DNA from: Haemaphysalis longicornis | Taxonomy: Eukaryota > Arthropoda > Arachnida > Ixodida > Ixodidae | Direction of reading: 5' to 3' | DNA: 64,000 nucleotides | Assembly (NCBI GenBank): GCA_013339765.2 | Contig: JABSTR010001631.1 | Span: 1-64,000, forward strand | In this document: piece by piece, positions 45,480-57,476 of the stretch | Layout of the letters: each line of letters opens with the position of its first letter | How positions within the stretch are numbered: position 1 is the first letter of the stretch | Made by a program: the position numbers and the translations under genes | Notes under the pieces: generated by a model | What the model was told of the DNA's origin: nothing | Database searches by the model: none | The model's input: only the letters and a program-made list of their open reading frames with translations

Positions 45480-45720
45480 TGCCGTTGGAAGGCGTGGTGG
45501 TGTTGGACAAAGGCGTTCCTATACCGTGGTGGTTTAGGACAGCGGCCTTCAAGTCGTCATACGCACCGGGTCTGGGGTCGGCAGCTGGATCTGCTCAATG
45601 AGGTCAGCAGGTAGCTTCTGTAGTGTGACGTGTGGTACCTGATTTCCGGGGAGCAGATGTCATTTACATAAAAATGGCTCTCCAGGATGACGAACCATGC
45701 AGCGTGGTTTGAGATGCAAT
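45480..45720 (-). pseudogene. Gag-like remnant in the short LTR element
   Basis: Read minus in two frames: AWFVILESHFYVNDIC, LQKLPADLIEQIQLP, then DDLK-type sequence. The spacing of Trp, Glu...Phe, Leu-Pro and the Leu-rich end resembles the N-terminal domain of the gag at 10.5-11.4 kb. It is too decayed to be functional, and the match is by eye. Confidence 0.5.
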
Positions 45721-45845
45721 CAAACGGGATCAGCAAGAGAAGGTCTCGGAGGGCGGGGAACGTTCTTCACGTGCCGTCGTTCGCGTTGTGGCTGGGGAAG
45801 CAACGTTGAGAAGCCATGGCGAAGCCGCTTGCAGGCTCAGCAAAT

Positions 45846-46049
45846 TGTAGGCGGCCGATGAGGCGGTGCGGCCGAGCGCACGTTTATTTCGGTTGCGCTG
45901 GCTGCGCCATGGTCGGAACGAAGTGAGTAGAAACGAGGGGGCCGTTCCCGAGGTGTGCCGGGTGCCGAGAGTGTTCCGCTGTGCCCGCTGGCCCATCTGC
46001 TGATGATGATGATGTTGGCGCCTAAGAAGATGATGATGGTGGCGCTACA
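45846..46049 (-). repeat. 5' LTR of the short LTR element
   Basis: 204 bases, TGTAG to CTACA, followed in plus orientation by ATCT. It carries extra GATGAT units relative to the other LTR. Confidence 0.85.
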
Positions 46050-46053
46050 ATCT

Positions 46054-47465
46054 GATAGAAGGCAGCAGTAAAGTGGCACGTACAAGTGTTGCGACAACGG
46101 CGTACCCGCTATCATGCGAAATAAAGTTTATCCCTGCAGGTACGGGCCCAGACACTTCACTTAGCAAGCCCGTGCGCTGATTTAGTGGCCCTGATTGGAA
46201 TAAACGTTGTAAAAGGACACTGCGGAACAGTAAATAAAACGAGCCACCAATATTACTCATCCCCTGCACTAACACGAACATGCTTTAAGTGGTTCCCGGC
46301 ACGCAAATATGACAAACTGCGCTTTGCTGCCTCACCAGTGGGAAGCACCTACGCTTCTTGAGAGATGAAGAAACTACAGAAAAAAATAGGCGTAGGGAAC
46401 TGTACAGAATTGCCACTTAACCAGAATATTAATAATACGCTTTAATTCTGTTTTGTGTATGTAGATACAGAACAAGGAGCGGCGGGAAAAAGCTGGTGTA
46501 GGCAGCTTACGATGCCGCAACCCCCTTTTCGCTCCACGGCAGCGCCTCGACAAACCAAAACACCCTAATTAATAGACAGCCATAAACATAAATGCTAAAA
46601 AGCGAATAATGCATTTCTTTGCGTCTTCCGTCAGACCCCTTATCTTCGATGGGTGTAAGAAATAAGCAAATAAAAAATTAACTGAATTACAAAAGAAGAA
46701 GTTACAACACAGTTTCATGAACATGGGATGTAGTTACTCTTCGAACATTCCTATATATCAAAATGGGCTCACTGAAACACATTTAAAAGATTGAGTGTTG
46801 TCTCTGTATGAACTCGCTTTCAGTATTCAAACGACCAGTTCGGGCATCGTAAGGTTCATTATTATAAAAAGGTAATTTTTTTTGTTGCAACTGAGCCAAA
46901 TAACTCATACGGTTTATAGTTGCGGTTAAATCCTAAATCTGCTGCTCAGGAGATAGTTTTGCTAGGTGAATGTTTTATAACACAACTTCTAAGTAAAATA
47001 TTCCCGTTTCGCTCCAAGTACCTTGAAATAAAGATGAGAAAGAATTATTTTTAGGTAAATATACTTTATGGTGAGAGAGGAATACCGTGCAGAACTCTAG
47101 ACAAGATTACACTAATTTGAATTGAAAAAAATAATAATCTTACAGTAGCCACGTAACAGGCTTGGGGAAAATATAGCATAGAGCACCAATACTCAAGGAT
47201 TTTGACTAACTTATTTATAACATGGTCTGCATGATTATCTAACGACACCACTGCAGGGCACCACACTAAGGTAGTTAAATGTCTCATAAACTCTAAATTC
47301 CCAGAATTCACTGTAATTACGGAATGAAATGGAACCGGTTGATTTCATAGGGCGAAATATAACTGATTTTGCTTCATTTGTTGGCGTGTAGTTGGACTGA
47401 GACCATTTATGCTATGCATACGTCGTCAGGTGCATGTACATAAGAGATCAATATTATCGGCACAG
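46054..47465. other. No recognisable gene
   Basis: AT-rich, anonymous. Confidence 0.35.
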
Positions 47466-47469
47466 ATAA

Positions 47470-47585
47470 ATATACTATCAATCAATCGGTTTATTTCCCA
47501 GAAATACATGTGCAGGGGTCCATCGGCTAAAAGCAGACTTAACCGCTGGACTGGGCTAATGAACGCTCACATGAAAGTGGCACTA
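47470..47585 (-). mobile_element. Possible LINE 3' tail
   Basis: Read minus: CACATGTATTTCTGGGAAAT, then AAATAAACCGATTGATTGAT, i.e. a polyadenylation-like word followed by ATTG repeats, as in LINE tails. No coding part is attached. Confidence 0.35.
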
Positions 47586-48620
47586 TGACGCACGGAAATT
47601 TTATTCAAACTCTAACATTTAAAATGAAATTTCTGGATAGAAAACTGCCTTTTACCAAATGTAATACACAGGAGTTAACAGTTTCAGTGCATCATTCCGC
47701 AAAAATGGACTTTCACAAATACAAACAAAATCCAAATATACAACGTCGTAATGCGCTGAAGTATAAAAACATTAAAATGTATACAAATTTATAGAGAGTA
47801 TAAAAATACACCAAGAGAATCAATAAATTGGAATGGTACGAGAATGTATAAAAGATGAAGAAATAACTAAACAAATGGAATATCAGCAAAGCCATTTGGG
47901 CTCCAAGGAGTAATATTATTTACGTTTACAAACAAATGTCTTTTTCCAGTGTACTCTTTAGTAGTGTCGCGTCTGTAAATAACAAATATATTTGTGTTAC
48001 TAATATTCATAACGCCAATTTAATGAAGATAACACAGGGGAGGCGCTAGTACGCTGTACGGTGGGACACCAGAGACCAGAGGGCTAACTCGAGAGTAGGC
48101 TGTATGTAGGCTAACTGTTTTCGGTCAGACAGGCCTGGCTTTAATACAGGGGGGCAGTGCCCCGAACTTCGTTAAAAGATATTTTCTATATTGATGTATT
48201 GCAGAAGACCTGAAAAGATATATTTACAATAATTTACTGGAGATATAATATTTACAGCACAGAACGCACCGCCCCAGTTGGCACCGGACAAGCTGAAACC
48301 AAAAATCCGAAAGTGTACCTCTATCACTTCTTTTTTTAGGCTCCTGTGATTGTCCCGTTTTTTGGGAATTCAGAATAGAACCCGTTGCACGAGCCCCCGG
48401 CGCAGCAAGCGATGCCGCTGCAATGGCTATGAAGACTGAGCAATCGATGAGTGATAAGCCTTAAATCCCGTAACGTGCTTAATGTCAGTGCGTCAAGCCC
48501 GACTTGAGGGGGGATAAGCCACCGCGGAAATCTCATGTCACATCAGTAACTTCACGCAGTATATAGAAAGGACCAGAGTACCAGAGCAGGATCTTTTAGC
48601 ACAAACTCCCACGGTGGGAC
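47586..48620. other. No recognisable gene
   Basis: AT-rich to 48 kb, then anonymous mixed sequence. Confidence 0.35.
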
Positions 48621-48626
48621 CGGGTC

Positions 48627-49060
48627 CTGTTATGACTGAACAATGCAGACTTGGCGACGGCAGCTGTTATGACTCATCGCTGGAGACTCGGCGATGCTTA
48701 TTGGAAGTTTTTTTGTTTTGTGGGTAAGGTTTTGAATACTTCCGTTCAAAATTATACCCATGAACTGAAGCATTACTGTGGTCGTAATATTAAAAAAACA
48801 TAGATGCAGAATAGCCTATTTGAATATCAGCCTTGTTTCTAGAAAACAATTGCTGGTGATGGTTGCTTACGGAATGCCGTTTTTTTGTGGTATAGCTTGT
48901 GTTGTACAAGCTCCAAGTGTAACATCTCTGGTCCAGCAGCTCATACTACCCAACGTCCGAGGTCTTTTCGTCGGCGGAGATTCCATTATGACTAAGCGAT
49001 GCTCACTCGGCGACGACTGCTGCTATGTCTTATCGATGCACGCTCGGGGACGACCATGCG
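48627..49060 (+). repeat. 37-bp repeat units in two separated pairs
   Basis: Units beginning TGTTATGACT and containing ACTCGGCGACG occur at about 48628 and 48665, and again at about 48984 and 49021, roughly 37 bases apart within each pair. They lie upstream of the LTR-like promoter at 49.55 kb and may be enhancer-type repeats of its U3 region. Confidence 0.6.
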
Positions 49061-49720
49061 AGCATTGGTTCTGATGAGCCACCGCCGGTCTGACAGCCCA
49101 CAAGACCCCTTCCACGAATTTGTTCGGGGGAGTGCTGCGTGGACTGCAATTAAGCACCCACCGACCCCAGCCACTCGGAGACACTCCCATCCGCTTCCAA
49201 TGACACACCAATGACAAGGAAATCATCGGTGGTAGCGGAGGTAGCGGCGACGCCTGGGCGATTTCTTGGATAAAGACGAGCGAAAGCCTCCCAGTAGCGG
49301 GCAAGGAACTGGGGGTCTCGCACAAATTAGCGAACGACATTGTTGGCACAGAAGAACCACCTTCTCAACTCTGGTCTCCGGCAAGTGGCAAAGGTGTAGA
49401 GTGTGTGTGCATGCGTGTGCACGAGGTAACTTGAAGGTCGCGCTCCTTTCTGAGAGTGGTGTGGCCGGGCGAGAAACGACGCATCATCATTGGAAAGTAT
49501 TGCTTTGGGTAGGGAACACCAACCTAGAGATCTAGGGAACGAGAGCAACTATAAAAACGCCGTGCTCTGGCTCGTCGACTCATTTTCTGTCTTCATCACT
49601 GTAAACGTGTAAATAAATCCGCTGAAGTTGCTCTCTGAGAGCTCCCCTACTCATGGCTGGGGTGGATAGATGGTGACCGGCCCCACTACCACAGACTGCG
49701 GACCCTTCCAAACGCCACAA
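49061..49720 (+). repeat. LTR-like sequence with TATA box and polyadenylation signal
   Basis: TATAAAA at 49550-49556, AATAAA at 49612-49617, and shortly after TGGTGACCGG and CGGCGCCCGG, both of the type found at retroelement primer-binding sites. A gag remnant follows on the same strand. The exact LTR ends and the second LTR were not found. Confidence 0.5.
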
Positions 49721-49929
49721 CTAGATGGCAAGTGGTTAAATCGGCGCCCGGAGCAACAAAGAGTGAACAACACGCCGAGATCACAGATAATGACACCTTT
49801 TGACCGGTGAGTGCTGGATTTGTTTTTTTTTGTGGTTGCTAGGCTGATTAGATGGAGTGGAATCTTTTCGTTTTTATAGAACTTCTGGGTAGACAGTGAG
49901 ACACACCACACTAGGTTTCTAGCATAAAA

Positions 49930-50450
49930 TTGGAAGCGTTTGCTCGAGAATCAGCTCTCGATTGTGGGGGAGGAGGTGGGAGCAGAAGCCGACCGGGAGT
50001 GCAAAAGCGCACTTGTTTGCGCTTTTCAGAAGTGTTCTTAGTAGTGCAGAGTTCATAAAAACGTGGGACGAGATTCAAAAAGACAGAAACAAGAGCGGGA
50101 TGAACATAAAAATCAACAGGGGCGCGAAAAAAGGCGGGGGGGACAGGAGTCAGAGCAAAAAGAAGTGGAGCTAGAAAGGTTGCTCCTAGACGTAGTAATG
50201 AGAAAGATGGGAAAGGTTCGAGGGGTAGAAGCAGGGGGCAGACACAATCTTTGCGATTTCTCCAAGGTGATCCAACCCTTGAAAGTAGGGCAAGATATTC
50301 AGCTCTTTTTCGTGAACTTGGAGAGAATTTGTGAAAAGTGAAGCTTGCTCCCAGCACATGGGCGTGGAGTGTGCTGCCTTGTGAAGGAGCAGATGGGATC
50401 GCACGGTTTCCAGTGAAATACGCTGGCCTTGCAGGGGAAAGATGCAGACG
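49930..50450 (+). pseudogene. LTR retrotransposon gag remnant
   Basis: The plus-strand frame 50063-50341 starts with a charged, coiled-coil-like stretch (RDEHKNQQGREKRRGG, KEVELERLLLDVV) and continues CDFSKVIQPLKVGQDIQLF then FVNLERICEK. This order, a Glu/Lys/Arg-rich helix then L.P.F..G.DI..F...FER.C, is that of a gag class frequent in arthropod Gypsy elements. After the stop at 50341 some gag-like sequence continues in other frames to about 50450. Pol was not found to the right, so the element is truncated. Confidence 0.5.
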
Positions 50451-52820
50451 AAAAATGAAAACAGCCTTGCGTCGAGATTTCGGCTCACGTTAAAGGACCC
50501 ATGTGGCCCCTTGCCACGGTGCCCCTCACAGACCAAGTAGCTCAAAGACCATGTATAAGGCAACCAATACATCGGTATAATGTTCAGTATTTAGTACTTT
50601 TAAAACCTCAGTTGAACAAACATTCTGCTGTTGGCCGCGCATGTTTGTGATCCGTACGTCCCCTCTTCCCCATCCGCGAAAATTAACACTTCTGCGCACG
50701 CGTTGTCACGACCGAAAAACGGATCGTTTACAGCTGCAAAGACGCTGTGTATGCAGCGGCATTGCGAAGACAAGCAAGGGCAGCCACGGGGACGATGATA
50801 AAGAAAACGATGGTTGGGAAGGTCATCGATGGGCTTTTGAGAACGGCCGCGTTGGGGACTGCTAATGCCGAAGTGCGGCATATTCCGAGTCTCGCAGTTA
50901 TTCTGAGTATCATGTGGGCAAGAGCTCAGAAAGGGTGCTCATTCATTCTTAAAGGGACCCACAAAAGCTTTGCAAATGTTCAAACGGAGGATTTTAGAGC
51001 CCAGTCTGAGCCTCATACATTATACGTAGAATTTGTGAGCAATTATTAAAGATAGCCTCTCTCAGTCGATGGCCCGAAGCCACAGGGAGCCTATCGCTGC
51101 TGACGGAAAGGCCACACGCCCCCGCATTCGCCAATCGCTGTTGACGGCGGGCCACCGGCAAGGTCACAGCTATTGGCTTCCTGCTGCTCTTCCTGCTTCC
51201 TGCGCCATCCCGAGTAGGCGTAGAGTACCGGATTATTGCAGCCAGTTTCTAAAACGAGCCCTGCGCGTCCGCTGGATAAAAATTCGTGCCACGTCATTAT
51301 CTGCAAAGCCAGCGGCTGAACTGGTGTCAAAATGAGGCACACTGTGCCGAAAGACCAGCGTTTGCGAGCTGTCTGGCTGGAGCGCATCAGCCTCTTTCGG
51401 TTGATGGCGCCCAGAAGTAACCGTGTTCGTGGCAGGCATTTCCTGACCAATTTCCCATTTCAGTAATTACAGGCATTTCAGGCATTTCCCATTTCAGAAG
51501 TTGGTTACAGCGTTTATGTTTGCGAGGCGCATGCAGGTACTGCAGATGGAAGTTGATCGATGTTGATCACATTTGAACTTTGCACACATGCATCAGGCAA
51601 GCAAGGACTCAGAATGCTTAGTTACCAGCTTCAATAAAGCTTCATATCATTCTGAATAACACAGCGTCCAAAATACAAATGAATGACTGCAAACTGGCCT
51701 GAATTTTTTTAAAAGCTTCATATATTACTAATACTATGGCACGCAGGGTTTTTCTTCTATTTTTTTTTCTATGTAGAGGGCGTAGAACTTCAAAAACCCG
51801 TATGCTACTCGCAGTTTTTTTCTTCCTTTTTCCAGAGGATAGAGTTTATGAATACACAGTCACGAAAGGACGAACCCAATGCTGGCTAAAAAACAGGTTT
51901 ACCACAAATGCAGGCCTTGCTTGAAATATGTACATGGGCATAAACTATTTGACATGGCCCAATGAATCTCAATGACTATGCGCACGAAAATGACATTTTC
52001 TTGAATTCAGATGCGGGAATTTGTGACAGAAGCCCTAGCGCCTGGTATATTCATAGGCAATTACAATCTGAAGTTTATGTCGTACGTCACCGAATGCATG
52101 TCAATGAGGGAGAATATTTTACTTTCTTCTACAATTGATCCTTTTCACTTAAGCCTTAGCATTTTTGAAACACATTTGGCTCACCCCCGCAGTCAAATGC
52201 CAGGCGATGTGACGATCCAAGCCTATACATCTCAGGTAAGAAGAGCATTTGCTCCACGTAAATTGAGTCTGCTTTCAGCAGAACCTCCACACAGCCACTT
52301 GGATTTTTCTCAAAACACAGATGGCTCACCAGGAGCATCAAGGGCGATCTGATGTTTTGACCGTGCCTCTACCTCCCGCCCTGTCCGGCAGCGCTTGTAG
52401 TCCACTGGCTCCGGAATGGACTATCAAAAACCGCCGATGTGCCTATGGAAGCAATATTTGGCTGTCGTCACTGGCGATACATTTTCAGCAGCGAAATAGA
52501 ACAATCTCTCACGGCGAATCGGTGCAAAGCTGTACCAGAAGTCACGGAAAACAGAGAGATGGCGACACGACCACCGCTGCTTCGCGTACGGCCAAAAGGC
52601 ACTGTGGCGACTCTGGAGCACCTGAGACAACGCTGGGCGGCAAAAAATATACTTACCTAGGTAGTACACAAAAAGCAAGCTAGGAATGAAAAATTACGGT
52701 GATCGAGCGCGAAACAGCATGCTCTAACTGCCCTTTTCTGTGTTCGGCCAGTGCACGACACAATTCGTCGGCTTGATATCAACACATAAAGGGGCAACCA
52801 CACGGAGTTATTTTTACCCG
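50451..52820. other. No gene recognised
   Basis: Includes open frames near 50640-50880 and 51070-51450 without domain. Two related stretches, near 52165 and 52315, share ACACA..TGGCTCACC. A CAG|GTAAGA donor-like site lies near 52233. Nothing firm. Confidence 0.35.
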
Positions 52821-52829
52821 AACACACTA

Positions 52830-53029
52830 AACTTTTTTACACCCTTTTGGCCAAAAAGGGTGTAAGATAATTAAAAAAAGGGTGTTGGGAGTCCCTTACA
52901 CCCCTTTTTCTTGAATCTCAACACCCTTTTTCATTGCTTCACACCCTTTTTTTGTGAGAAAAAGGGTGTTGACCAACCTCAACACCCTTTTTTTTGGAAG
53001 GGTGTTGAAAGGGTGTGGGAAAGGTGTTC
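52830..53029. repeat. Cluster of ACACCCTTTT decamers in both orientations
   Basis: About ten copies within 200 bases: forward at about 52839, 52899, 52920, 52941 and 52982, reverse (AAAAGGGTGT) at about 52854, 52877, 52961, 52997 and 53007. The first forward and reverse copies meet around GGCC (52849-52852) to make a near-perfect palindrome. Not a normal tandem repeat because the orientation alternates. Confidence 0.85.
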
Positions 53030-55487
53030 AGCTTTTTATTTATTGAGGCCATGCATGCAATATAATTTCATAAAGACATCCCATTGCACCATCCTCGCAA
53101 CCTCTTCGAAAATGTTCAAAAGCAAAAAAAAAAAAGCTGCCAAATTCAATAAAAAGCAGCAGCAGCACCGACTTTGAAACAGGAAAAAATATCAGCCCTT
53201 GTTTGTTACGACATCGACAGAATAACACTCCCCCTCCCACTTTTTGTTTTCTACAGCCTTGCACGGAGCACAGCACAGCCTTGAACTGTGACATCTGTAT
53301 CATCATTCCGTCATTCCCTGTTCCTCTCCTGCCCCACCAGCACAATCATAGCCCTCTCCGACAACAGTCATTCTCGTCACTCAGTGGAGTTATAACGTAG
53401 TAGCAATCACAATTTTATTCCATTCTTATTGTTAGCGACCGCAAATATTGTGTACAAATGCAATATACAGACCACCTAGTTTCTCCTGCAGAAACAACGT
53501 TGGAGAACAAGGCAGATATCAAAAGAAAACAAACGTTGGGGAGGGAGGGGCATGGAATCAGGCGCTAAATAAACAGACGCTAAAATAATAATACGATTAC
53601 TTAAACTAGAACACTGCCAAATTTCATTGTGTAGTGTGATCTTACTATCTGCTGCTTTTTTTAACGTTCAAATCGAGCGCCAAAAGCTTCAGTTCGCGTT
53701 TTGTGTTTGTAAACTTTAAATATCTACTCTTCTTTATTATAATACACACAATAAATAATAAACTCAAAGATTATGGTATATTCAGTAAAAGAGCAATTAT
53801 TTATTGTTGTCGTTTTAATTTGTTTATGCAACTCCCTGCCAATGGCTGATACCCTGAGTACGGCGGGCGGCGGCGTGGCCGGTTTCCAGAACCTATACCC
53901 CGTGACCCGTCTTTCAGCGGTTCTTTATTGTGGTGTGCGGTTAAACAAGCGCAGTTATTATGATTAATTGGGCACCTCGTCGTCTTCGGTTATGTCTGTC
54001 GTGTTCGACTTCGCGATGAAGTATTTGAGAACAACTTTGCCACCTGAAGACGGCTAATTTCGTTTGGCGCTTGCCCCTGAACGTCGCTCGCTCTTCTGCG
54101 TCGTTTCCTGTCAGGTAAGCTGTCTCGTCACATTTGCCGCCTTTCTTGTCACTGGATGTCGTTTGTAGCTGTCATCGCCGCTTTAAGGATTCGTAACAAG
54201 AGCCTGCGTGTGTGAATTGTTTAACTGAACTGGCGAGGTTGAACCTACAGGGCTCGTCTCTAGAAAGGCGATGTGCGAAAGATTGTGGTGCTTGCACGAG
54301 CGCTAAACGCAGTGGCGCTCAGTAACGCAGTGGCGCTCAGTAACTCAGTAACGTTTCCCATTCCGCAGCACTATATTGAACAGCTTCAGAGTTCACCACT
54401 GCGAACCACGTCTTACGCGTAGTTTATCAGAACACGGGCGGCTACTCCTCTAAACTGTGCTGCGCAGCGTTTTCGGCTTCATTGATCACCGCAGTCGTTT
54501 GTGCCGTGTCGTGAATGGCGAGGGAGAATCGTTTGTGAGCGAATGTGCGTGCCTCGCAAGCTTCGTTTCGTTTGCGGCGAGCCACCTCACCATGTGTACG
54601 GTGCCGCGGTACGCGGGCGGTGATTTTGGCTGAATGTTCTGTTGCCCGAGACGTAACATTCGTGCACCTAATCATTTCCATTCTTGCATGTGTGGTAATC
54701 ATGTGTCATCCCGTTTTAGACCTGTGGACGGTCTGAGCGCATCACGTCACTCAATTCAACCGGACAAGAGCCACAAGCATTGTCAACAGTGTTTGGCTGC
54801 CAGAACGTAAGTTTTCAAACACAGTTTTTGTAGCACAGTGGGCTATCTTACTTGAATATTGTTCGATCACTTGAATGTACGAGTTCTCTCCCTCGTAACA
54901 AATATTGGTGTTTCATGCATAACCTAAAATGTAGCCGCTAAATGACAACCTTGGTTGTTAATTTCGGAAAACTCCGTTTCACCCAAAATGATAATGTGGG
55001 CGTAGCAGTTAATCACCATGTATACGAATTTCCTGGTGTTAGTCATGTTTACGGTGAAGCCATATTTCTTATATGGTGACACAAAAATGTTATTACCTTT
55101 GTAGTGTAATCTTCGATAAAGCCTTACCAGTTCTGTTTTCAGCAATATTTTGGATGTTTATCATGTGAATTGCAATCCTTGCATCCACTTTTTCAAATAG
55201 TTATGTAACTGACTGTACCATCTAAAGAGGCCTGAGGGGGGTTCTGAAGGCAGCGGTTTACATACGCTAGTGCTGTACCGCCAATAAAGAAACAACCTTT
55301 CACAAAGAAAAAGATTTGAAAGTGTAAAGTATCAGCTGCATTATTCTTAACTGGAACATGCTAATTGCAAGGCCTTGGGCTTTTCCTGAAAGCACTGTGG
55401 ATGTTATGAGAGAGGAAAACCACTCAAACACATCTGCCAAGGCCGTTGCTGCTCCAAGATGCGTGCAAGCATTGAGTCTGCTGAGCA
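53030..55487. other. No gene recognised; CpG-rich piece with donor-like sites near 54.1 kb
   Basis: AT-rich at first. From about 53980 to 54780 it is richer in CpG, with CAG|GTAAGC at 54116-54121 and AAC|GTAAGT near 54808, both good splice donors on the plus strand. This could be a 5' noncoding exon with promoter, but nothing coding was recognised. Confidence 0.3.
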
Positions 55488-55491
55488 ATAC

Positions 55492-55730
55492 TGTTACGAG
55501 GAAGGCGCAAGGAATACTGGTGTATTAGCAGGTATTTACAGGAACACCAGTCTCAGTGGAAAGAGTCAACAGTCCAGCAAGGTGGCCGCAATACGAGCGA
55601 GAGCCAAATCCTCGTCTTCCTCTTCGTTCCCTCTGAGCGCTAGGCGCATAGCCGGCAAGGCGCAGCCACATAACCCCACGGTCTCTCAGGCGGCAACCAT
55701 GAGGTTTCACCACATCATCCTCGGAACACA
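55492..55730 (-). repeat. 3' LTR, shortened to about 239 bp
   Basis: Matches the last 232 bases of the 5' LTR with about nine mismatches by eye. It begins TGTGTTCC at the primer tract and then joins LTR sequence at GAGGATGATG, so about 630 bases of the LTR 5' part are missing. Confidence 0.85.
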
Positions 55731-55760
55731 ACCCCCTGGACGAGAAGCACCGTCCCGGTT

Positions 55761-56105
55761 CTAGGTAGCAGGAAGAGGTGTGGGCGCGTGGTAGGGCTTG
55801 AGTCGTGTCACATGGACGATGTCTGATTGACGGCCACTTGGTGAACCCGTTGGAAGTACTGGCGAAATCTCGTAGGTCACATCTGTTACCTGGCGCAAAA
55901 CACGGTACGGACCGTTGTAGCACCACAGAAGTTTCTGAGACAGCCCAAACGACGATTGGGTGACCACAACAAAACGCGTGTTCCAGGGAAATAGCTAACA
56001 CTCCTGTGGCTGCGATCATACCGGATCTTCTGCGACGTTTGGGACGCTGAGAGTTTTGCACGAGCCTCTTCGCGTGCGAGATGTGCCCGTGTGATTGCTT
56101 CGTTA
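55761..56105 (-). pseudogene. Gypsy integrase C-terminal domain
   Basis: Continues integrase in two frames: AREEARAKLSASQTSQKIRY, then LLWSPNRR, then GPYRVLRQVTDVTYEISP and IVHVTRLKPYHAPTPLPAT before the stop at 55761. This is the GPY/F-type C-terminal domain that binds DNA ends and helps multimerisation. Frame breaks lie near 56105 and 55960. Confidence 0.8.
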
Positions 56106-57476
56106 GCGTATAGCGTATTCCGTAGCAACCGGGCAGGAAGGAAGCAATGTGTCCATCGGTAATGTCGGCTCACGTCCGTAAAGAAGATAAAAGGGTGAGA
56201 ATCCAGTCGTGTCATGCCGGGAAGAGTTGGAGGCAAATGTAACATACGGTAGGGCATTGTCCCAGTCTCGATGGTCAGCTGACACGTACATCGAAAGCAT
56301 GTCCGTGAGTGTTCGGTTAAGACGTTCCGTAAGACCATTTGTTTGAGGATGGTAGGCGGTCGAAATCTTGTGGGCGGTAGAGCAGGAACGAAGAATGTCG
56401 CTGATAACTCGGGACAGAAAGTACCGACCTCGGTCGGTAAGAAGCTGTCGAGGGGCGCCATGCTGAACAATGACGTCACGGAGTAGGAAATCTGCAACGT
56501 CAGTCGCACAGCTTGTCGAAAGGGCACGGGTAATAGCGAAACGCGTGGTGTAGTCCGTTGCAACCGCAACCCATTTGTTGCCCGAGGTAGATTCCGGAAA
56601 GGGACCTAGTAAGTCGACGCCAACCCGATGGAACGGTTCATTGGGGACGTCTATCGGTTGTAGCAGCCCGGCTGGCGGCACAGGCGGGGTCTTGCGCCGT
56701 TGACAGGAGTCACATGCTTGGATGTAGCGGCGCACTGACTTGTACAGACCAGGCCAGTAGAAGCGCCGGCGTGCGCGGTCATAGGTGCGGGTTAAACCAA
56801 GGTGACCAGCTGTGGGAACGTCATGGAGCTGCTGTAGTACCGAAAACTGCATGTGCTCGGGAAAAGCAAGTAGCAAGGCTGGACCATCAGAGCGAAAGGT
56901 CCGGCGGTACAGCACGCCATCCTGGAGTAAGAAGGCGTGAAGCGACGGGTCGGCATTTGCAGACTCAATCTGTTCAATTATGCGTCGCAATGAAGGGTCG
57001 CGGCGTTGCTCCTGCCCTATGTGCAGGAAATCAGATAAGGCCATGACACACGCGTCGGAATCAAACGTGCACGTATCAGGTGGGTCGACGGGGAGGCGGG
57101 AGAGACAGTCGGCATCTTGGTGTAGACGGCCAGACTTGTACGCGACGGAGAAGGTGTATTCTTGAAGGCTTAAAGCCCAGCGGCCCAGACGTCCTGTCGG
57201 ATCCTTCAACGAGGAAAGCCAGCATAGTGCATGGTGGTCCGTTACAACAGAGAAAGGTCGGCCGTAGAGGTAGGCGCGAAATTTGGCAACTGCCCACACC
57301 AAGGCGAGACACTCGCGCTCTGTGATCGAGTAATTTTGCTCGGATGTGGACAGGAGACGACTCGCATATGCAATAACGCGCTCGCGACCATGTTGTTTTT
57401 GTGCTAGAACGGCACCTATGCCGTGGCCACTGGTGTCTGTCCGGACCTCCGTTTGTGCGGATGGGTCGAAATGCCC
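56103..57476 (-). pseudogene. Gypsy RNase H and integrase, in one open frame after an in-frame stop
   Basis: Below the TAG at 57477-57479, the same frame as the reverse transcriptase stays open to 56103. It first reads RNase H (VRTDTSGHGIGAVLAQ, TERECLALVWAVAKF, VVTDHHALCW). The linker is followed by the integrase zinc finger, with His and Cys ligands in HDVPTAGHLGL and CDSCQRRK. The core domain has catalytic residues in VGVDLLGPFP, LLTDRGRYF and NGLTERLNR, with 35 residues between the second Asp and the Glu, as in D,D-35-E integrases. RNase H removes the RNA strand and integrase inserts the cDNA. All catalytic residues are present, so the region was probably functional until recently apart from the stop upstream. 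Confidence 0.9.

Larger units (their letters stand above)
44177..46049 (-). mobile_element. Short non-autonomous LTR retrotransposon with 4-bp target duplication
   Basis: A 1.87-kb element bounded by direct repeats at 44177-44366 and 45846-46049 and by ATCT on both sides (44173-44176, 46050-46053). The LTRs read TGTAG...CTACA. On the minus strand each contains AATAAA after GCGCAACCG, which fixes the orientation. A purine-rich tract (CTAGGGGGGAGCCC, read minus) precedes the 3' LTR. The inside has no pol. A decayed gag-like piece (about 45720-45480) reads AWFVILESHFYVN and TLQKLPADLIEQIQLPTP, similar in layout to the gag at 11.0-11.4 kb. It must have relied on another Gypsy-type element for reverse transcription and integration. 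Confidence 0.85.
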
